From: PALSA-505 sp035308365 | Lineage (GTDB): Bacteria > Actinomycetota > Actinomycetes > Streptosporangiales > Streptosporangiaceae | NCBI GenBank assembly: GCA_035308365.1 | Contig: DATGGU010000104.1 | Span: 46,494-110,493 of the forward strand | DNA length: 64,000 nt | Direction: 5' to 3' | Shown: piece by piece, positions 16,931 to 26,301 of the stretch | Numbering within the stretch: the first letter of the stretch is position 1 | Layout of the letters: every line of letters starts with the position of its first letter | Notes under the pieces: model-generated | The model's input: the letters and a program-made list of their open reading frames with translations, nothing else | Database searches by the model: none | Told to the model about the DNA's origin: nothing | Translations under genes and position numbers: made by a program

Positions 16931-17284
16931 GAGCGACCAGCCGGGGCAAAATCCTCGCGCCACGCCTCTTACCCAGCGTGACTTCCAGGATCGCGGCCTG
17001 GCGCTCATCCCCCGGCTGTGCACGGCAAACGCGTCACAGACCTGTTACATATAGTAGTCGTCTGGACCGCTGCGGTACTCGCAGCCAAAAACATATGGTT
17101 TGTGTGGTCTAGACGGTTATTGATACCTGGTGTAGAAGAAAGACCACCGTTCAGGCAAAACTGGTCCTTGGCGTTTTTCCGATCAGCAAGGGTGAGGGCA
17201 AGTGGCATGTCAGGCGGACAGTATGTGTGTCACAGTAATTGGCGGGGGAAGCCCCGGTGACCCGGGCTGACAGGAGCCAACCAG
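16931..17284 (+). other. Intergenic region with no gene; distant inverted repeat and AT-rich leader
   Basis: CAGCCGGGG (16938-16946) and CCCCGGCTG (17010-17018) could form a terminator for the oxidoreductase gene. The following 250 bases are relatively AT-rich (around 17040-17200) and probably hold the promoter of the phosphatase gene. AGGAG lies about 9 nt before its ATG at 17285. No convincing ORF or RNA gene was seen. Confidence 0.4.
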
Positions 17285-19441
17285 ATGATGTCCGACACGG
17301 CAGACACGGCGACATTGGTGTCTGACCCGGCCGAGGCGAGTCCGGCGGCCGCCGCCGCGAAGGCGCCGGAGCCGGGTGCCGCGGTCGCTCCCGGCCCGTC
17401 CGCACGGACCATCATGCTCGGCATCGACCAGGCCGGCCGGATCCTGCAATGCGACCGGCATGCCTCGAAGGTTCTCGCCCGGACGACCGGCGAACTGCTC
17501 GGGGCCCAGCTCGCCGACCTCACGGTCGATGCGGCCGAGCAGAAGGACGCGCTCGCCGGCCTGATCGACGCCGTCCGCTCCGGCCGGGAGAGCACGGCCA
17601 TGCTGACCCTCACGACCGAGCGGGGCCGGCCCGCCGAGGCAGTCGTCACGGTCCAGCCGATGACCGCGACCGATCCCGACCTGACCGCGCTCGCGGTGAT
17701 CAGGCTCCCGGTGCCCAGCGACGAGCGGTTCCTCGATCCGGCGGTGATGCGCCGCGCGCTGCTCGACGACTCGTTCACCCGGGTGGGGACGGCGCTGGAC
17801 ATCGACCAGAGCGCCCGCGAGCTGATGGACGTCATCGTGCCGCACTTCTGCAACGCGGCCGAGGTGTCGGTGATAGAGAGCCTGGTCGGTGCGGACGAGA
17901 TGCCCGCGGGCGCCCTGGACTCCACGCACCTGCTGCGGCGGCTGGCCGTCGGCAACGACGACAAGGAAGAGGAGGGCTGGGACGCCACGTTCCCGACCGG
18001 CGAGGTGCTGCACTACCCGCCGGGAACGCCGTACGTGCGCTGCCTGGACAGCGGCGCCCCCGTCCTGGAGCCCTCGCTGTCGGCGGACGGCGCCGCGGAG
18101 ATCGCCGGGGCCTGGCGGCGCAAGCCGGTGGCCGACCTGCTGGCCGGGTCGTCCATGCTGCTGCTCCCGCTGATCGCCAGGGGAACCAACCTCGGCTTCA
18201 TCGTCTGCCTGCGCAAGCCCGGGTACCGCAAGTTCGACCCGTACGACATCGAGATCGGCATGGAGTTCGCCTCCCGTGCCGCCCTGTTCATCGACAACGC
18301 CCGCCGTTACAGCCGGGAGCGTGCCACCGCCCTCACCCTGCAGCGCAGCCTGCTGCCCACCGGGCTGTCCGCGCCGTCGTCCGTCGAGGTGCGGCACCGC
18401 TACCTGCCGGGCAGCAAGCTGATCGAGGTCGGCGGTGACTGGTATGAGTCCATCGCCCTGCCCGGGGCCAGGGTCGCCCTGGTGATCGGCGACGTGGCCG
18501 GGCACGGTGTGCACGCCGCGGTCACCATGGGCAGGCTGCGGGCGGCGATCCACACCCTGGCCGGGCTCGAACTGGCACCCGCCGAGGCGCTGCAGCAGCT
18601 CGATGAGCTGATGCAGACGCTGGGCGAACGCGAGCCGCACTTCGCGACCTGCGTGTACGCCATCTTCGACGCGGTGAGCGGTACCTGCGAGGTGGCGTCG
18701 GCGGGCCACCTGTCGCCGCTGCTGGTCAAGCCGGACGGCAGCAGCACGTTCCTGAGCGTCCCGCCCGCGCCGCCGCTCGGCATCGGCGGCGGGCCGATCG
18801 AGAGCAGGCAGTTCGAGATCGACGACGGCAGCCTGTTCGTGCTGTACACCGATGGGCTGGTGGAGAACCGGACGCGGGACATCGACGATGGCCTGACCCG
18901 GCTCCGCCGCGTGTTCGGCGCGGGATCGGCGACCCGCCCGCTGGAGGACCTGTGCAAGGCCACGCTGGACGGCGTGTATTCCGACGTCCAGCGGGACGAC
19001 ATCGCGGTCCTGCTCGCCCGGCTCAGCCGCATCCCGGACGGGCATCACGCCTCGTGGACGCTGCCCACCGAGGCGTCCTCGGTGCGCCAGGCCCGCCATC
19101 TGGTCAGCGACCAGATGGAGAAGTGGGACCTGGCCGATGCGGCCAGCACCGCCGAGCTGCTGGTGTCCGAGCTCGTGACCAACGCGATCGCCTATGCCAC
19201 CGGCGAGATCTCGCTCCGGCTCATCCTGGACAACGCGCTGGTCTGTGAGGTATTCGACGACGCCGCGGCCATGCCCAGGCTGCGCAACGCCGACGACGAT
19301 GCGGAGAGCGGCCGTGGCCTGCACGTGGTGAGCCAGCTCGCGCAGCGCTGGGGCACCAGGCGGACACAAGCCGGCAAGGCCGTCTGGTTCGAGCTGCCGC
19401 TACCCGAGGACGGTGCCGACCCGGCTGACCACGGCGAGTGA
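17285..19441 (+). CDS. PP2C (SpoIIE) phosphatase with PAS, GAF and anti-sigma kinase domains
   Basis: This is a 718-residue signalling protein. A PAS-like sensor (IMLGIDQAGRILQCDRHASKVL, residues ~42-130) is followed by a GAF-type domain (~155-350, with LLLPLIARGTNLGFIVCLR). A SpoIIE/RsbU phosphatase follows (~365-580), with the metal-binding motifs VGGDWYE and GDVAGHG and the YTDGLVENR segment. The C-terminus is an HATPase domain like RsbW anti-sigma kinases (~588-715: TLPTEASSVRQARHLV, ELVTNAIAYA, SGRGLHVVSQLAQRWG). Such hybrids combine dephosphorylation of an anti-sigma antagonist with its kinase and control stress or developmental sigma factors. No transmembrane segment was seen. The stop overlaps the next GTG. 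Confidence 0.9.
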   Translation: MMSDTADTATLVSDPAEASPAAAAAKAPEPGAAVAPGPSARTIMLGIDQAGRILQCDRHASKVLARTTGELLGAQLADLTVDAAEQKDALAGLIDAVRSGRESTAMLTLTTERGRPAEAVVTVQPMTATDPDLTALAVIRLPVPSDERFLDPAVMRRALLDDSFTRVGTALDIDQSARELMDVIVPHFCNAAEVSVIESLVGADEMPAGALDSTHLLRRLAVGNDDKEEEGWDATFPTGEVLHYPPGTPYVRCLDSGAPVLEPSLSADGAAEIAGAWRRKPVADLLAGSSMLLLPLIARGTNLGFIVCLRKPGYRKFDPYDIEIGMEFASRAALFIDNARRYSRERATALTLQRSLLPTGLSAPSSVEVRHRYLPGSKLIEVGGDWYESIALPGARVALVIGDVAGHGVHAAVTMGRLRAAIHTLAGLELAPAEALQQLDELMQTLGEREPHFATCVYAIFDAVSGTCEVASAGHLSPLLVKPDGSSTFLSVPPAPPLGIGGGPIESRQFEIDDGSLFVLYTDGLVENRTRDIDDGLTRLRRVFGAGSATRPLEDLCKATLDGVYSDVQRDDIAVLLARLSRIPDGHHASWTLPTEASSVRQARHLVSDQMEKWDLADAASTAELLVSELVTNAIAYATGEISLRLILDNALVCEVFDDAAAMPRLRNADDDAESGRGLHVVSQLAQRWGTRRTQAGKAVWFELPLPEDGADPADHGE

Positions 19442-20019
19442 CGAGCATCGCGGTCGCCCTGACCACCTTCGCCGTCGTCATCCTGGCCGAACTGCCGGAC
19501 AAGACGGCGCTGGCCAGCCTCGTGCTGGGCACCAGGTTCCGGTCGTTGCCCGTGCTCTGCGGGATAGCGGCCGGGTTCACCGTGCACGTGGTCCTGGCCG
19601 TGGTCGCGGGCAGCCTGCTCGGCCTGCTGCCGCATCGCACACTCGCGATCGTGGTGGCCCTGCTGTTCATCGGCAGCGCGGCGGTCCTCGTGGTCAAGCG
19701 GCCGCAGACCCAGGATGAGACCGGGCCGGACCGGAACCCCCGGGCGTTCTGGGCGGTGGCGGCGACCGGCTTCGTGGTGATCCTGGTGGCCGAGTTCGGC
19801 GACCTGACCCAGCTCCTCATCGCCAACCTGGCCGCCAGGTACCACGATCCCATCGCGGTCGGGGCCGGTGCCGTCGCAGGGCTGTGGTCGGTCGCCGTGG
19901 TGGCCGTCACCGGCGGCCGGGGCCTGCTGCGGCTGATCCCGGTCAACCTGCTGACCAGGGCGGCCGCCGCGCTCATGGTCGTGCTGGCCGGATTCACCCT
20001 GGCCGCGGCATTCGGCTGA
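19438..20019 (+). CDS. TMEM165/GDT1-family cation transporter
   Basis: This is a 193-residue, six-helix membrane protein. It has the two signature repeats of the GDT1 (UPF0016) family: ELPDKT at residues 18-23 in the first half and EFGDLT near 119-124 in the second. The consensus is E-x-G-D-[KR]-[TS]. Relatives export Mn2+ or exchange Ca2+ and H+. The first motif has Pro in place of Gly and the second Leu in place of the basic residue, so ion selectivity may differ. The GTG start overlaps the phosphatase stop (GTGA), suggesting co-translation, although no functional link is known. Confidence 0.85.
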   Translation: MTSIAVALTTFAVVILAELPDKTALASLVLGTRFRSLPVLCGIAAGFTVHVVLAVVAGSLLGLLPHRTLAIVVALLFIGSAAVLVVKRPQTQDETGPDRNPRAFWAVAATGFVVILVAEFGDLTQLLIANLAARYHDPIAVGAGAVAGLWSVAVVAVTGGRGLLRLIPVNLLTRAAAALMVVLAGFTLAAAFG

Positions 20020-20245
20020 GCCGTTTCCGCCCTCCGTCGCCGGCCGGCGCCCCGGGGCCGGCCCGCACCGTAACGGCGGACTCAGGGTTTCTCTTACGGA
20101 GCACCCAGCCCCGTCGCGACGGCCAGCCGGCAGGACGGTGACCAGGCCCATAGCAATCTCCGAGGATGCACACAGGAATCCTGGAGAACTTCGGGCCAGA
20201 CTTTCGTTTTACCGAGGGGACAAAGATAGAGCCTGGAGGCCCACG

Positions 20246-20572
20246 ATGGACATCCGTCACTGGGATCCCTCCCCCGCCACGGGGTACCGTCGCCGGCCGA
20301 AGCTTCATCCGGCCGGAGCGGGTGCTGGGATCTCTCGCGGAGTGGGTGCCAACGGCACCGCCACCGGCAGCCCGGTTGCCTTCACACAGCCCGGGCGCCC
20401 AGCCTCCGCGCGAAGGGTGAAACCGGGCCTGGCGAGGTCCCCGAGGATGGCCGTGCCCGGCGCCCGGGTCGCGCCGCCGGGCGGGCCGCGGCCGGCGAGC
20501 GGATTCGCCCCGCCGGTCACCGCGCCGACCGCGAGCCGTGCGCCGAGCCACGCCACATCCGCGGCGTTCTGA
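20246..20572 (+). CDS. Small basic protein upstream of apbE, possible gene
   Basis: This is a 108-residue ORF (MDIRHWDPSPATGYRRRP onward), rich in Pro, Ala, Arg and Gly with no recognisable domain. Support is GGAGG 7 nt before the ATG and a TGATG overlap between its stop and the ApbE start, the usual sign of translational coupling. Amino-acid composition is what random GC-rich sequence gives, so it could be spurious. The preceding 20020-20245 shows nothing else. Confidence 0.35.
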   Translation: MDIRHWDPSPATGYRRRPKLHPAGAGAGISRGVGANGTATGSPVAFTQPGRPASARRVKPGLARSPRMAVPGARVAPPGGPRPASGFAPPVTAPTASRAPSHATSAAF

Positions 20573-21546
20573 TGCCGGCGGGCACGGACTGCCCTGACGC
20601 GCATACTCCGGCCGGCTGGACGGCCCTCGGTGCCTCCGTCCAGTTCGTGGTCACCGACCCGGCGCGGCTGGAACGTGGCCGGGCGATGCTGGCGAGCGAA
20701 CTGGCCGCGATCGACGCCGCCTGCAACGGCCTGCGCCCCGACTCCGAGCTGGCCCTGCTCGCCGGCAAGCCCCGCCACGGCGCCGGCCCGGTCCGGGTCG
20801 GCCCGCTGCTCGCCGAGGCGATCGCGGCGGCGCTGCGCACGGCCCAGCTCACCGGCGGTGACATCGACCCGACCGTCGGCGAGTACTCCGGTCCCGGCCG
20901 GTTCCCGCCCGAGGCGGCCAGCGAGCCGGAGCTCGCCGCGTTCTTCAAGCCGGATCCCGGCTGGCGGCAGGTCCGGCTGGACGTCAGGGCGCGGCTGCTG
21001 TGGCTGCCGCCCATGACCCACCTCGATCTGAGCGCGACCGCGCGTGCCTGGGCCGTGGACCGCTGCGCCGGGCGGCTCGCCGGAACGCTCGGCTGCGGCG
21101 TGCTGGTCGGCCTCGGCGGCGACATCGCCGTGGCCGGCCAGGTCCCGGCCGGAGGCTGGCGGATCCGGGTCCAGGATGTCGCGGTGCCTTATCTGCCCGA
21201 ACCACGCCCTACGGCAACCTCTTCGCCGCAACCACGCCCCAAGGCAGTCACCATCGTGGCCATCTACGATGGCGGCCTGGCCACGTCCAGCCGGTCCGCC
21301 CGGCGCTGGCGGGTGGACCCGCTGCACTACATACTCGACCCGCGGGGCGGGATCCCGGCGGCACCGTTCTGGCGGACGGTCTCGGTCGCCGCCGCGACCT
21401 GCACGTTCGCCAGCGCCGCCAGCACGGCGGCGATGATCCGTGGACGGCACGCGAAGGAGTGGCTGGCCTCGCTCCGCCTGCCGGCCCGGCTGGTCGCGCT
21501 GGACGGCCGGGTGCACACGGTGGCCGGGTGGCCGGCCGCCGCCTGA
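20572..21546 (+). CDS. apbE: FAD:protein FMN transferase (ApbE family)
   Basis: ApbE proteins transfer FMN from FAD to Thr/Ser of target flavoproteins outside the membrane. The sequence has the conserved core: MLASELAAIDAACNGLRPDSELALL, GGDIDPTVG, LDLSATARAWAVDRCAG, VLVGLGGDIAVAG, the ATSS segment and WRVDPLHYILDPRGG (family form: H-x-IDPRTG), then VAAATCTFASAASTAAMI. Length (324 aa) is normal. There is no obvious signal peptide, and the His of the usual HHIIDP is displaced (LHYILDP), so activity is probable rather than certain. No flavoprotein substrate gene lies beside it. Confidence 0.85.
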   Translation: MPAGTDCPDAHTPAGWTALGASVQFVVTDPARLERGRAMLASELAAIDAACNGLRPDSELALLAGKPRHGAGPVRVGPLLAEAIAAALRTAQLTGGDIDPTVGEYSGPGRFPPEAASEPELAAFFKPDPGWRQVRLDVRARLLWLPPMTHLDLSATARAWAVDRCAGRLAGTLGCGVLVGLGGDIAVAGQVPAGGWRIRVQDVAVPYLPEPRPTATSSPQPRPKAVTIVAIYDGGLATSSRSARRWRVDPLHYILDPRGGIPAAPFWRTVSVAAATCTFASAASTAAMIRGRHAKEWLASLRLPARLVALDGRVHTVAGWPAAA

Positions 21547-21704
21547 CGCCTGCCGTAAGGTGTGGTTCCGGCGCGGGCGGGGACGCCCGGGAGCGGTCCC
21601 GCCCGCGCACTGTTCAGAGCAAGTTGAGAGGAAAAACAGAGGAAGCGTTGCTCCTGGTCCCGCATATTTGAGGCTTGCCCGGACGAAAGCAGAGGCGAGC
21701 GATC

Positions 21705-22463
21705 ATGAGCATCACCAGCTCACCCGGCCCGGCCACCAGGTCAGGCACCCCAGCCGGAGGCGGTCAGGACACCGGCAGCCCCATCCGGGTGCTGGTCGTC
21801 GATGACGAGCCCAGCCTGGCCGAGCTGCTGTCCAGCGTGCTGCGGTTCGAGGGCTGGGACATCCGCACCGCCGCCGACGGCCTGAGCGCGGTGCGGGTGG
21901 CCAGGGAGTTCCGGCCGGACGCCGTGGTTCTGGACGTGATGCTGCCCGACTTCGACGGTCTCGAAGTGCTGCGCAGGCTGCGCCAGGAACAGCCACGGGT
22001 GTGCGTGCTGTTCCTCACCGCCCGCGACGCCGTGGAGGACCGGGTGGCAGGGATCACCGCCGGCGGTGACGACTACGTCACCAAACCGTTCAGCATCGAG
22101 GAGGTCTTGGCCCGGCTGCGCGGGCTGCTGCGCCGGGCCGGCCTGACCCGCGAGCACAGCGAGGACGAGCTGACCGTCGCCGACCTGACCATGGACGAGG
22201 ATGCCAGGGAGGTGCGCAGGGGTGGTGAGCTGATCGACCTCACCGCGACCGAGTTCGAGCTGCTCAGGTTCCTGATGCGCAACCCCCGCCGGGTGCTGTC
22301 CAAGGCGCAGATACTGGACCGCGTGTGGAGCTACGACTTCGGCGGGCAGGCGCACGTGGTCGAGCTGTACATCAGCTACCTGCGCAAAAAGGTGGACGCC
22401 GGGCGTGACCCGCTGATCCACACGGTGCGCGGCGTTGGGTACGTGCTGAAGCCGGGCCCCTGA
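21705..22463 (+). CDS. OmpR/PhoB-type response regulator
   Basis: A receiver domain occupies residues ~27-140, with the acidic pocket in VDDE, the phosphoacceptor Asp in VVLDVMLPDFDG, the Thr in FLTARD and the Lys in DDYVTKPFS. A winged-helix DNA-binding domain covers ~155-250 (TATEFELLRFLMRNPRRVLSK, DRVWSYDFGG, ELYISYLRKKVD, HTVRGVGYVL). The architecture is close to the mycobacterial TcrA/MprA/PrrA group. The next gene starts at an overlapping TGATG and encodes the partner sensor kinase. The start at 21705 (MSITSSPGP) is preferred; a short upstream extension from 21675 is possible. Confidence 0.92.
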   Translation: MSITSSPGPATRSGTPAGGGQDTGSPIRVLVVDDEPSLAELLSSVLRFEGWDIRTAADGLSAVRVAREFRPDAVVLDVMLPDFDGLEVLRRLRQEQPRVCVLFLTARDAVEDRVAGITAGGDDYVTKPFSIEEVLARLRGLLRRAGLTREHSEDELTVADLTMDEDAREVRRGGELIDLTATEFELLRFLMRNPRRVLSKAQILDRVWSYDFGGQAHVVELYISYLRKKVDAGRDPLIHTVRGVGYVLKPGP

Positions 22464-24073
22464 TGAGCGACGCGGCCGGCCTCCCCCGGTCACCGGCGGC
22501 TGCACCGTCCGTCCCGGGTGTCCTGGCCCGGCGGCGCGCGCGGGCCAGGCGCTGGCTGCGCAGGGCGGCCGCACCGTCCCTCATCGGCCGGAACCGCACC
22601 GGGCGCTGGCTGGGCGGGCTCTCCCTGCGGGCCCGCCTCATCGCCGGCCTGCTGGCCCTGCTCGCCATGGCCTGCGCGGTGGTGGGCGGCGTCACCTACC
22701 TGGCCACCGACCGGTTCCTGCTCATCCAGCTCGACAATCAGCTCCGGGCGTCGGCGAACGTGTACGCGGGTGCCTGCCAGAAGCATGGCGGCCCGCCACC
22801 CGGCTACGGGTTCCCGCCCGACGGGGGCGGGGATCCGGACCAGGCTCCCTGCGGGATCTTCCCCGGACAGGCCTCGGGCACCCTCGACGCCAGCTTGCGC
22901 GGGGGCAGGTTGACCAGCCAGAACCTGGTCCGTGGCCAGTGCGACCTCAGCCACTCGGAGAAGAGCGCGCTGGCCGCCCTGCCGGCCGACAACCAGCCGC
23001 ACACCGTGGACATGAATTCCCTGGGCGGTGCCTACCGGCTCATCGCCCAGACGGCGCCCGGCGGCTACGAACTGGTGACCGGCATGCCGATGGCGAGCAT
23101 GAACGACACCCTGCGCGACGTCGAGGCCGCCGAGCTCACCGTGTTCGCCGTCGTGCTGATCCTGGCCGGATTCCTCGGTACCGGGCTGGTGCGCATGTCG
23201 CTGCGCCCGCTGCGCCGGGTGGCCGCCACCGCCTCACAGGTCACCGAGCTGCCGCTGGCCGACGGCACGGTCACGCTGCCGGTGCGGGTGCCGGAGACCA
23301 GCCCGGGCACCGAGGTCGGCCAGGTCTCGGCCGCGTTCAACCGGATGCTCGGGCACGTCGAGTCGGCGCTGGCCCGGCGGGCCGACAGCGAGGCGCGGCT
23401 GCGCCGGTTCGCCGCGGACGCCAGCCATGAGCTGCGCACGCCGCTGGCCGCCATCCGCGGCTACGCCGAGCTGGCCCGGCGGCATCCCGGCCCGGTCCCC
23501 GGCGACATCGCGCACGCCCTCGGCCGGGTGGAGGCGGAGTCGGCCCGGATGAGCGTCCTTGTGGACGAGCTCCTGCTGCTCGCCCGGCTCGACGCCGGCC
23601 GCCCGCTGGCCAGCGAGCCGGTGGATCTCACCCGGCTGGCCATCGACACCACCAGCGACGCGCGAGCCTGCGGCCAGGACCACCGCTGGGTGCTCGACCT
23701 GCCGGGCGAGCCCGTGCTGGTGCGCGGGGACGAGCACCGGCTGCACCAGGTGATCGCCAACCTGCTGGGCAACGCCCGGGCACACACGCCGCCCGGAACC
23801 ACGGTGACCGTGCGGCTCGCTGTGCCGGGCGATGACCGGGTGGAGCTGTCGGTGACCGACGACGGTCCCGGCATCCCGGCCGAGCTGCAGCCCGCCCTTT
23901 TCGACCGGTTCGTCCGTGGCAACAGTGCCCGGACCCGGACGTCGGGCGGGACCGGCCTGGGCCTGTCGATCGTGCACGCGGTGGTCACTGCCCACCAGGG
24001 CACGGTGGCGCTGACCAGCAGGCCAGGCCTGACCCGGTTCACCATCTCGCTGGCCCGGATGAACGAAGCGTGA
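22463..24073 (+). CDS. Sensor histidine kinase, partner of the preceding regulator
   Basis: This is a 536-residue membrane kinase. TM1 (LSLRARLIAGLLALLAMACAVVGGV) is at ~52-78, followed by an external sensor loop of about 140 residues. TM2 (LTVFAVVLILAGFLGTGLV) is near 225, then a HAMP linker. The HisKA domain has the phosphorylated His in FAADASHELRTPLAAIRGYAEL (~323). The HATPase domain has the N box NLLGNARAHTP, the G1 box DDGPGIP and the G2 box GTGLGLSIV. It is encoded immediately after the response regulator with overlapping stop and start codons. The signal sensed is not evident. Confidence 0.92.
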   Translation: MSDAAGLPRSPAAAPSVPGVLARRRARARRWLRRAAAPSLIGRNRTGRWLGGLSLRARLIAGLLALLAMACAVVGGVTYLATDRFLLIQLDNQLRASANVYAGACQKHGGPPPGYGFPPDGGGDPDQAPCGIFPGQASGTLDASLRGGRLTSQNLVRGQCDLSHSEKSALAALPADNQPHTVDMNSLGGAYRLIAQTAPGGYELVTGMPMASMNDTLRDVEAAELTVFAVVLILAGFLGTGLVRMSLRPLRRVAATASQVTELPLADGTVTLPVRVPETSPGTEVGQVSAAFNRMLGHVESALARRADSEARLRRFAADASHELRTPLAAIRGYAELARRHPGPVPGDIAHALGRVEAESARMSVLVDELLLLARLDAGRPLASEPVDLTRLAIDTTSDARACGQDHRWVLDLPGEPVLVRGDEHRLHQVIANLLGNARAHTPPGTTVTVRLAVPGDDRVELSVTDDGPGIPAELQPALFDRFVRGNSARTRTSGGTGLGLSIVHAVVTAHQGTVALTSRPGLTRFTISLARMNEA

Positions 24074-24259
24074 ACCAAGTCCCATAGCACAGGCAGAAGA
24101 TCAGGTGCGGGCGGCCATCATGGACCGGGTTACCGCGCAGGCGGCCGCCCTGCGAGCGGGGACCTACATCGGCGGCGCTTTCCGGCGTACTTGGTCCGCC
24201 CCCGGCCACAGCCGGCAGCCAGCTTGCGATCAGGTGGTAACCACTGGACGATCGTCGAC

Positions 24260-25183
24260 ATGACTTCGGGGCCCACCCCACCCCAGAACCAGGCGGACGC
24301 CGCCGCCCGCATCGCGGCGGCGCTGGACGGCGCACCGCCGGTCCTCGGCATCGACGCCGGCGGCACCGGCACCCGGGCCGTGCTCATGGCCGGCGGGAAG
24401 GCCGTGCAGCGCTATGACAGCGGCCCGTTCAACTACCTGCTGGACGAGGACGGCGTCGCGCAGATGGCGGAGCTGATCCGCGCCGCCCGCCCGGCCGTGG
24501 CAGCAGCCGGTGCCGGCGTCCCCGGGATCGGCCGTGAGCCCGGCTCGACGGCCGGGTTCGGCGCCGCCGTCAGCGCGGCCAGCGGCGTGCCCACGCAGGC
24601 CGCGCCCGACTGGGTGATCGCCTGGCTGGGCGCGTTCCTGGGCTCTCCGGGCATCATCGTGATGGCCGGGACCGGTGCGGTGGCGGTGGGCGGCCCGCGC
24701 GGCGGCCTGCGGCGCATGGGCGGCCATGGCCACATCGTCGACGACGAGGGCAGCGGCTACTGGATCGGCAAGAAGGCGCTGCGAGCCGCCCTGGCGGCGG
24801 CGGAGGGCCTGGGCCCGCCGACAGCGCTGGGCGAGATCCTGGCCGAGGCGGCGGGCACGTCGCTGGACGAGATGGTGGCCCGGGTGCAGCGCGCCCCCGG
24901 GGACCGGAGTTTCCTGGCCGGCCTGGCTCCCCTGGTGGGCAAGTGCGCCGGGCACGACCCGGTCGCCCTGGCGATCCTCACCGGCGCAGCGGCGGCGCTC
25001 ACCGCCCTGGTGACGGCCCTGCGCCGGCGCCTCGGGCAGGACCTGCCGGTCGCGGCGGCCGGCGGCGTGTTCGCCATCACCCCCCTCTGGGAGGCCTTCC
25101 AGCGCTCAACAGCCGCAGTAACCCCGCTGGCCCCACCCGAGGTAGGCGCCGCACTGCTCGCCGCCCAGAACAAGCCCTGGTGA
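24260..25183 (+). CDS. BadF/BadG-type sugar kinase, probable N-acetylglucosamine/N-acetylmuramic acid kinase
   Basis: The protein has the ASKHA-fold phosphate-1 motif LGIDAGGTGTRAVLM at the N-terminus, the second phosphate motif IVMAGTGAVAVGG, then GGHGHIVDDEGSGYWIG and an adenosine motif (VAAAGGVFAIT). This is the pattern of the BadF/BadG/BcrA/BcrD family that includes eukaryotic and bacterial N-acetylglucosamine kinases and MurK. Its GTGA overlap with the AmiE-like hydrolase and the nearby murQ and murR genes argue for phosphorylating cell-wall amino sugars released during turnover. The start at 24260 is the first ATG before homologous sequence; the ribosome site is weak. Confidence 0.82.
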   Translation: MTSGPTPPQNQADAAARIAAALDGAPPVLGIDAGGTGTRAVLMAGGKAVQRYDSGPFNYLLDEDGVAQMAELIRAARPAVAAAGAGVPGIGREPGSTAGFGAAVSAASGVPTQAAPDWVIAWLGAFLGSPGIIVMAGTGAVAVGGPRGGLRRMGGHGHIVDDEGSGYWIGKKALRAALAAAEGLGPPTALGEILAEAAGTSLDEMVARVQRAPGDRSFLAGLAPLVGKCAGHDPVALAILTGAAAALTALVTALRRRLGQDLPVAAAGGVFAITPLWEAFQRSTAAVTPLAPPEVGAALLAAQNKPW

Positions 25184-26295
25184 CCGTGGATGCCGTAGGG
25201 CGTGGGTCCGGCAGTCCAGGCACGGCAGGGCATGGTTGCGGCGCAGACGGCTCCGTCGCGCAGCGGCTGGCCATGGCGGTCGGCTCGGGCGAGATTCCCG
25301 GCGCGGTCTTCGCCACCGGCGGGCCCGGCCTGCCGGACGAGGTCACGGTGACCGGCGACGCCCAGGTATACGGCGGCCCGCGCCGCCCCATGCACCGCGG
25401 CACCCTGTTCGACCTGGCCTCGCTCACCAAGGTCGTGGCCACCCTGCCAGCCGTGCTGCGGCTGGCCGAACGCGGCGAGCTGGCGCTGGAGGACCGGGTG
25501 ACCAGGTTCCTCCCCCGGTTCACCGGCCAGGGCCGCGGCGAGGTCACGGTGCGGCATCTGCTCGCCCATACCGGCGGGCTGCCCGCCGAGATCCGCTTCT
25601 GGCGCCGTTACCCGGATCCGGAGCAGGCCGAGCCTGCCCTGCTCGCCGCGCCGCTGGAACACCCGCCCGGCACCAGGACGCTCTACTCGGACGTCGGGTT
25701 CATGCTGCTGGGCCGGATCGTGACGGCTGTCACCGGCGCGCCACTGGACGCCGCCGTCACCGAGCTCGTCACCGGCCCGCTGGGGATGACCCGGACCCGC
25801 TTCAGCCCGGACCCGGTGGAGGCCGCCCAGGCGGCCTCCACCGAACTGCAGCCGGACGGCACCGCGCTCACCGGAGTGGTCCACGACGAGAACGCTCGCT
25901 TCTGTGGCGGCGTCAGCGGCCACGCCGGCCTGTTCGCCCCCGTCGACGACCTGGCCCGCTATCTCACCGCGGCCTGGCTCAGCGACAGGCTGCTAGCGCC
26001 CGCCACCCGCCGCGTTGCCTGCCGGATCCAGGCCGAGGGCACCGGCGGCCGGCGCGGCCTGGGCTGGGTGCTGCGCGGCGACCAGCATGACTCGCTGGGC
26101 AGCCGGTGGCCGGTCACCAGCATCACCCACACCGGGTTCACCGGCACGAGCCTCGCCTGCGACCCGGCCAGCGGTCACTGGGCCGTGCTGCTGACCAACG
26201 AGGTGCACTACGGCCGCAACCGCAACATCATCCGCCGCGTCCGCGAAGACATCCACGACCGCTGCGCTCCCCCGTTGCCGGCCCCGCCGCTCTAG
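25180..26295 (+). CDS. Beta-lactamase-fold serine hydrolase, probable muropeptide amidase (AmiE/YbbE-like)
   Basis: The serine-beta-lactamase/penicillin-binding fold is clear: the S-x-x-K catalytic motif in DLASLTKVVATLP, the Y-x-D/N-type motif in RTLYSDVGFMLLG, VRHLLAHTGGLPAE, and the third-box HTGFTGTSL. There is no signal peptide, so it is cytoplasmic. In Bacillus subtilis, YbbE (AmiE) of this family releases stem peptides from N-acetylmuramic acid in the murQ operon. The coupling here to an amino-sugar kinase and the neighbouring murR and murQ genes supports the same role. A generic esterase is the alternative. The GTG at 25180 overlaps the kinase stop. Confidence 0.8.
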   Translation: MTVDAVGRGSGSPGTAGHGCGADGSVAQRLAMAVGSGEIPGAVFATGGPGLPDEVTVTGDAQVYGGPRRPMHRGTLFDLASLTKVVATLPAVLRLAERGELALEDRVTRFLPRFTGQGRGEVTVRHLLAHTGGLPAEIRFWRRYPDPEQAEPALLAAPLEHPPGTRTLYSDVGFMLLGRIVTAVTGAPLDAAVTELVTGPLGMTRTRFSPDPVEAAQAASTELQPDGTALTGVVHDENARFCGGVSGHAGLFAPVDDLARYLTAAWLSDRLLAPATRRVACRIQAEGTGGRRGLGWVLRGDQHDSLGSRWPVTSITHTGFTGTSLACDPASGHWAVLLTNEVHYGRNRNIIRRVREDIHDRCAPPLPAPPL

Positions 26296-26301
26296 CCGGA
26301 A

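Noticed and set aside
14558..17023. Minus-strand open frame of 821 codons
   Set aside because: Only its last ~200 codons are a gene (sigK). The rest is antisense to the molybdopterin oxidoreductase and has the Arg/Gly/Asp-rich composition of GC-rich shadow frames.
17210..19369. 719-codon minus-strand frame
   Set aside because: Shadow of the PP2C/anti-sigma kinase gene, whose frame shows clear PAS, phosphatase and HATPase motifs.
20305..21516. 403-codon minus-strand frame
   Set aside because: Shadow of apbE; composition is His/Gln/Arg/Gly-rich without motifs.
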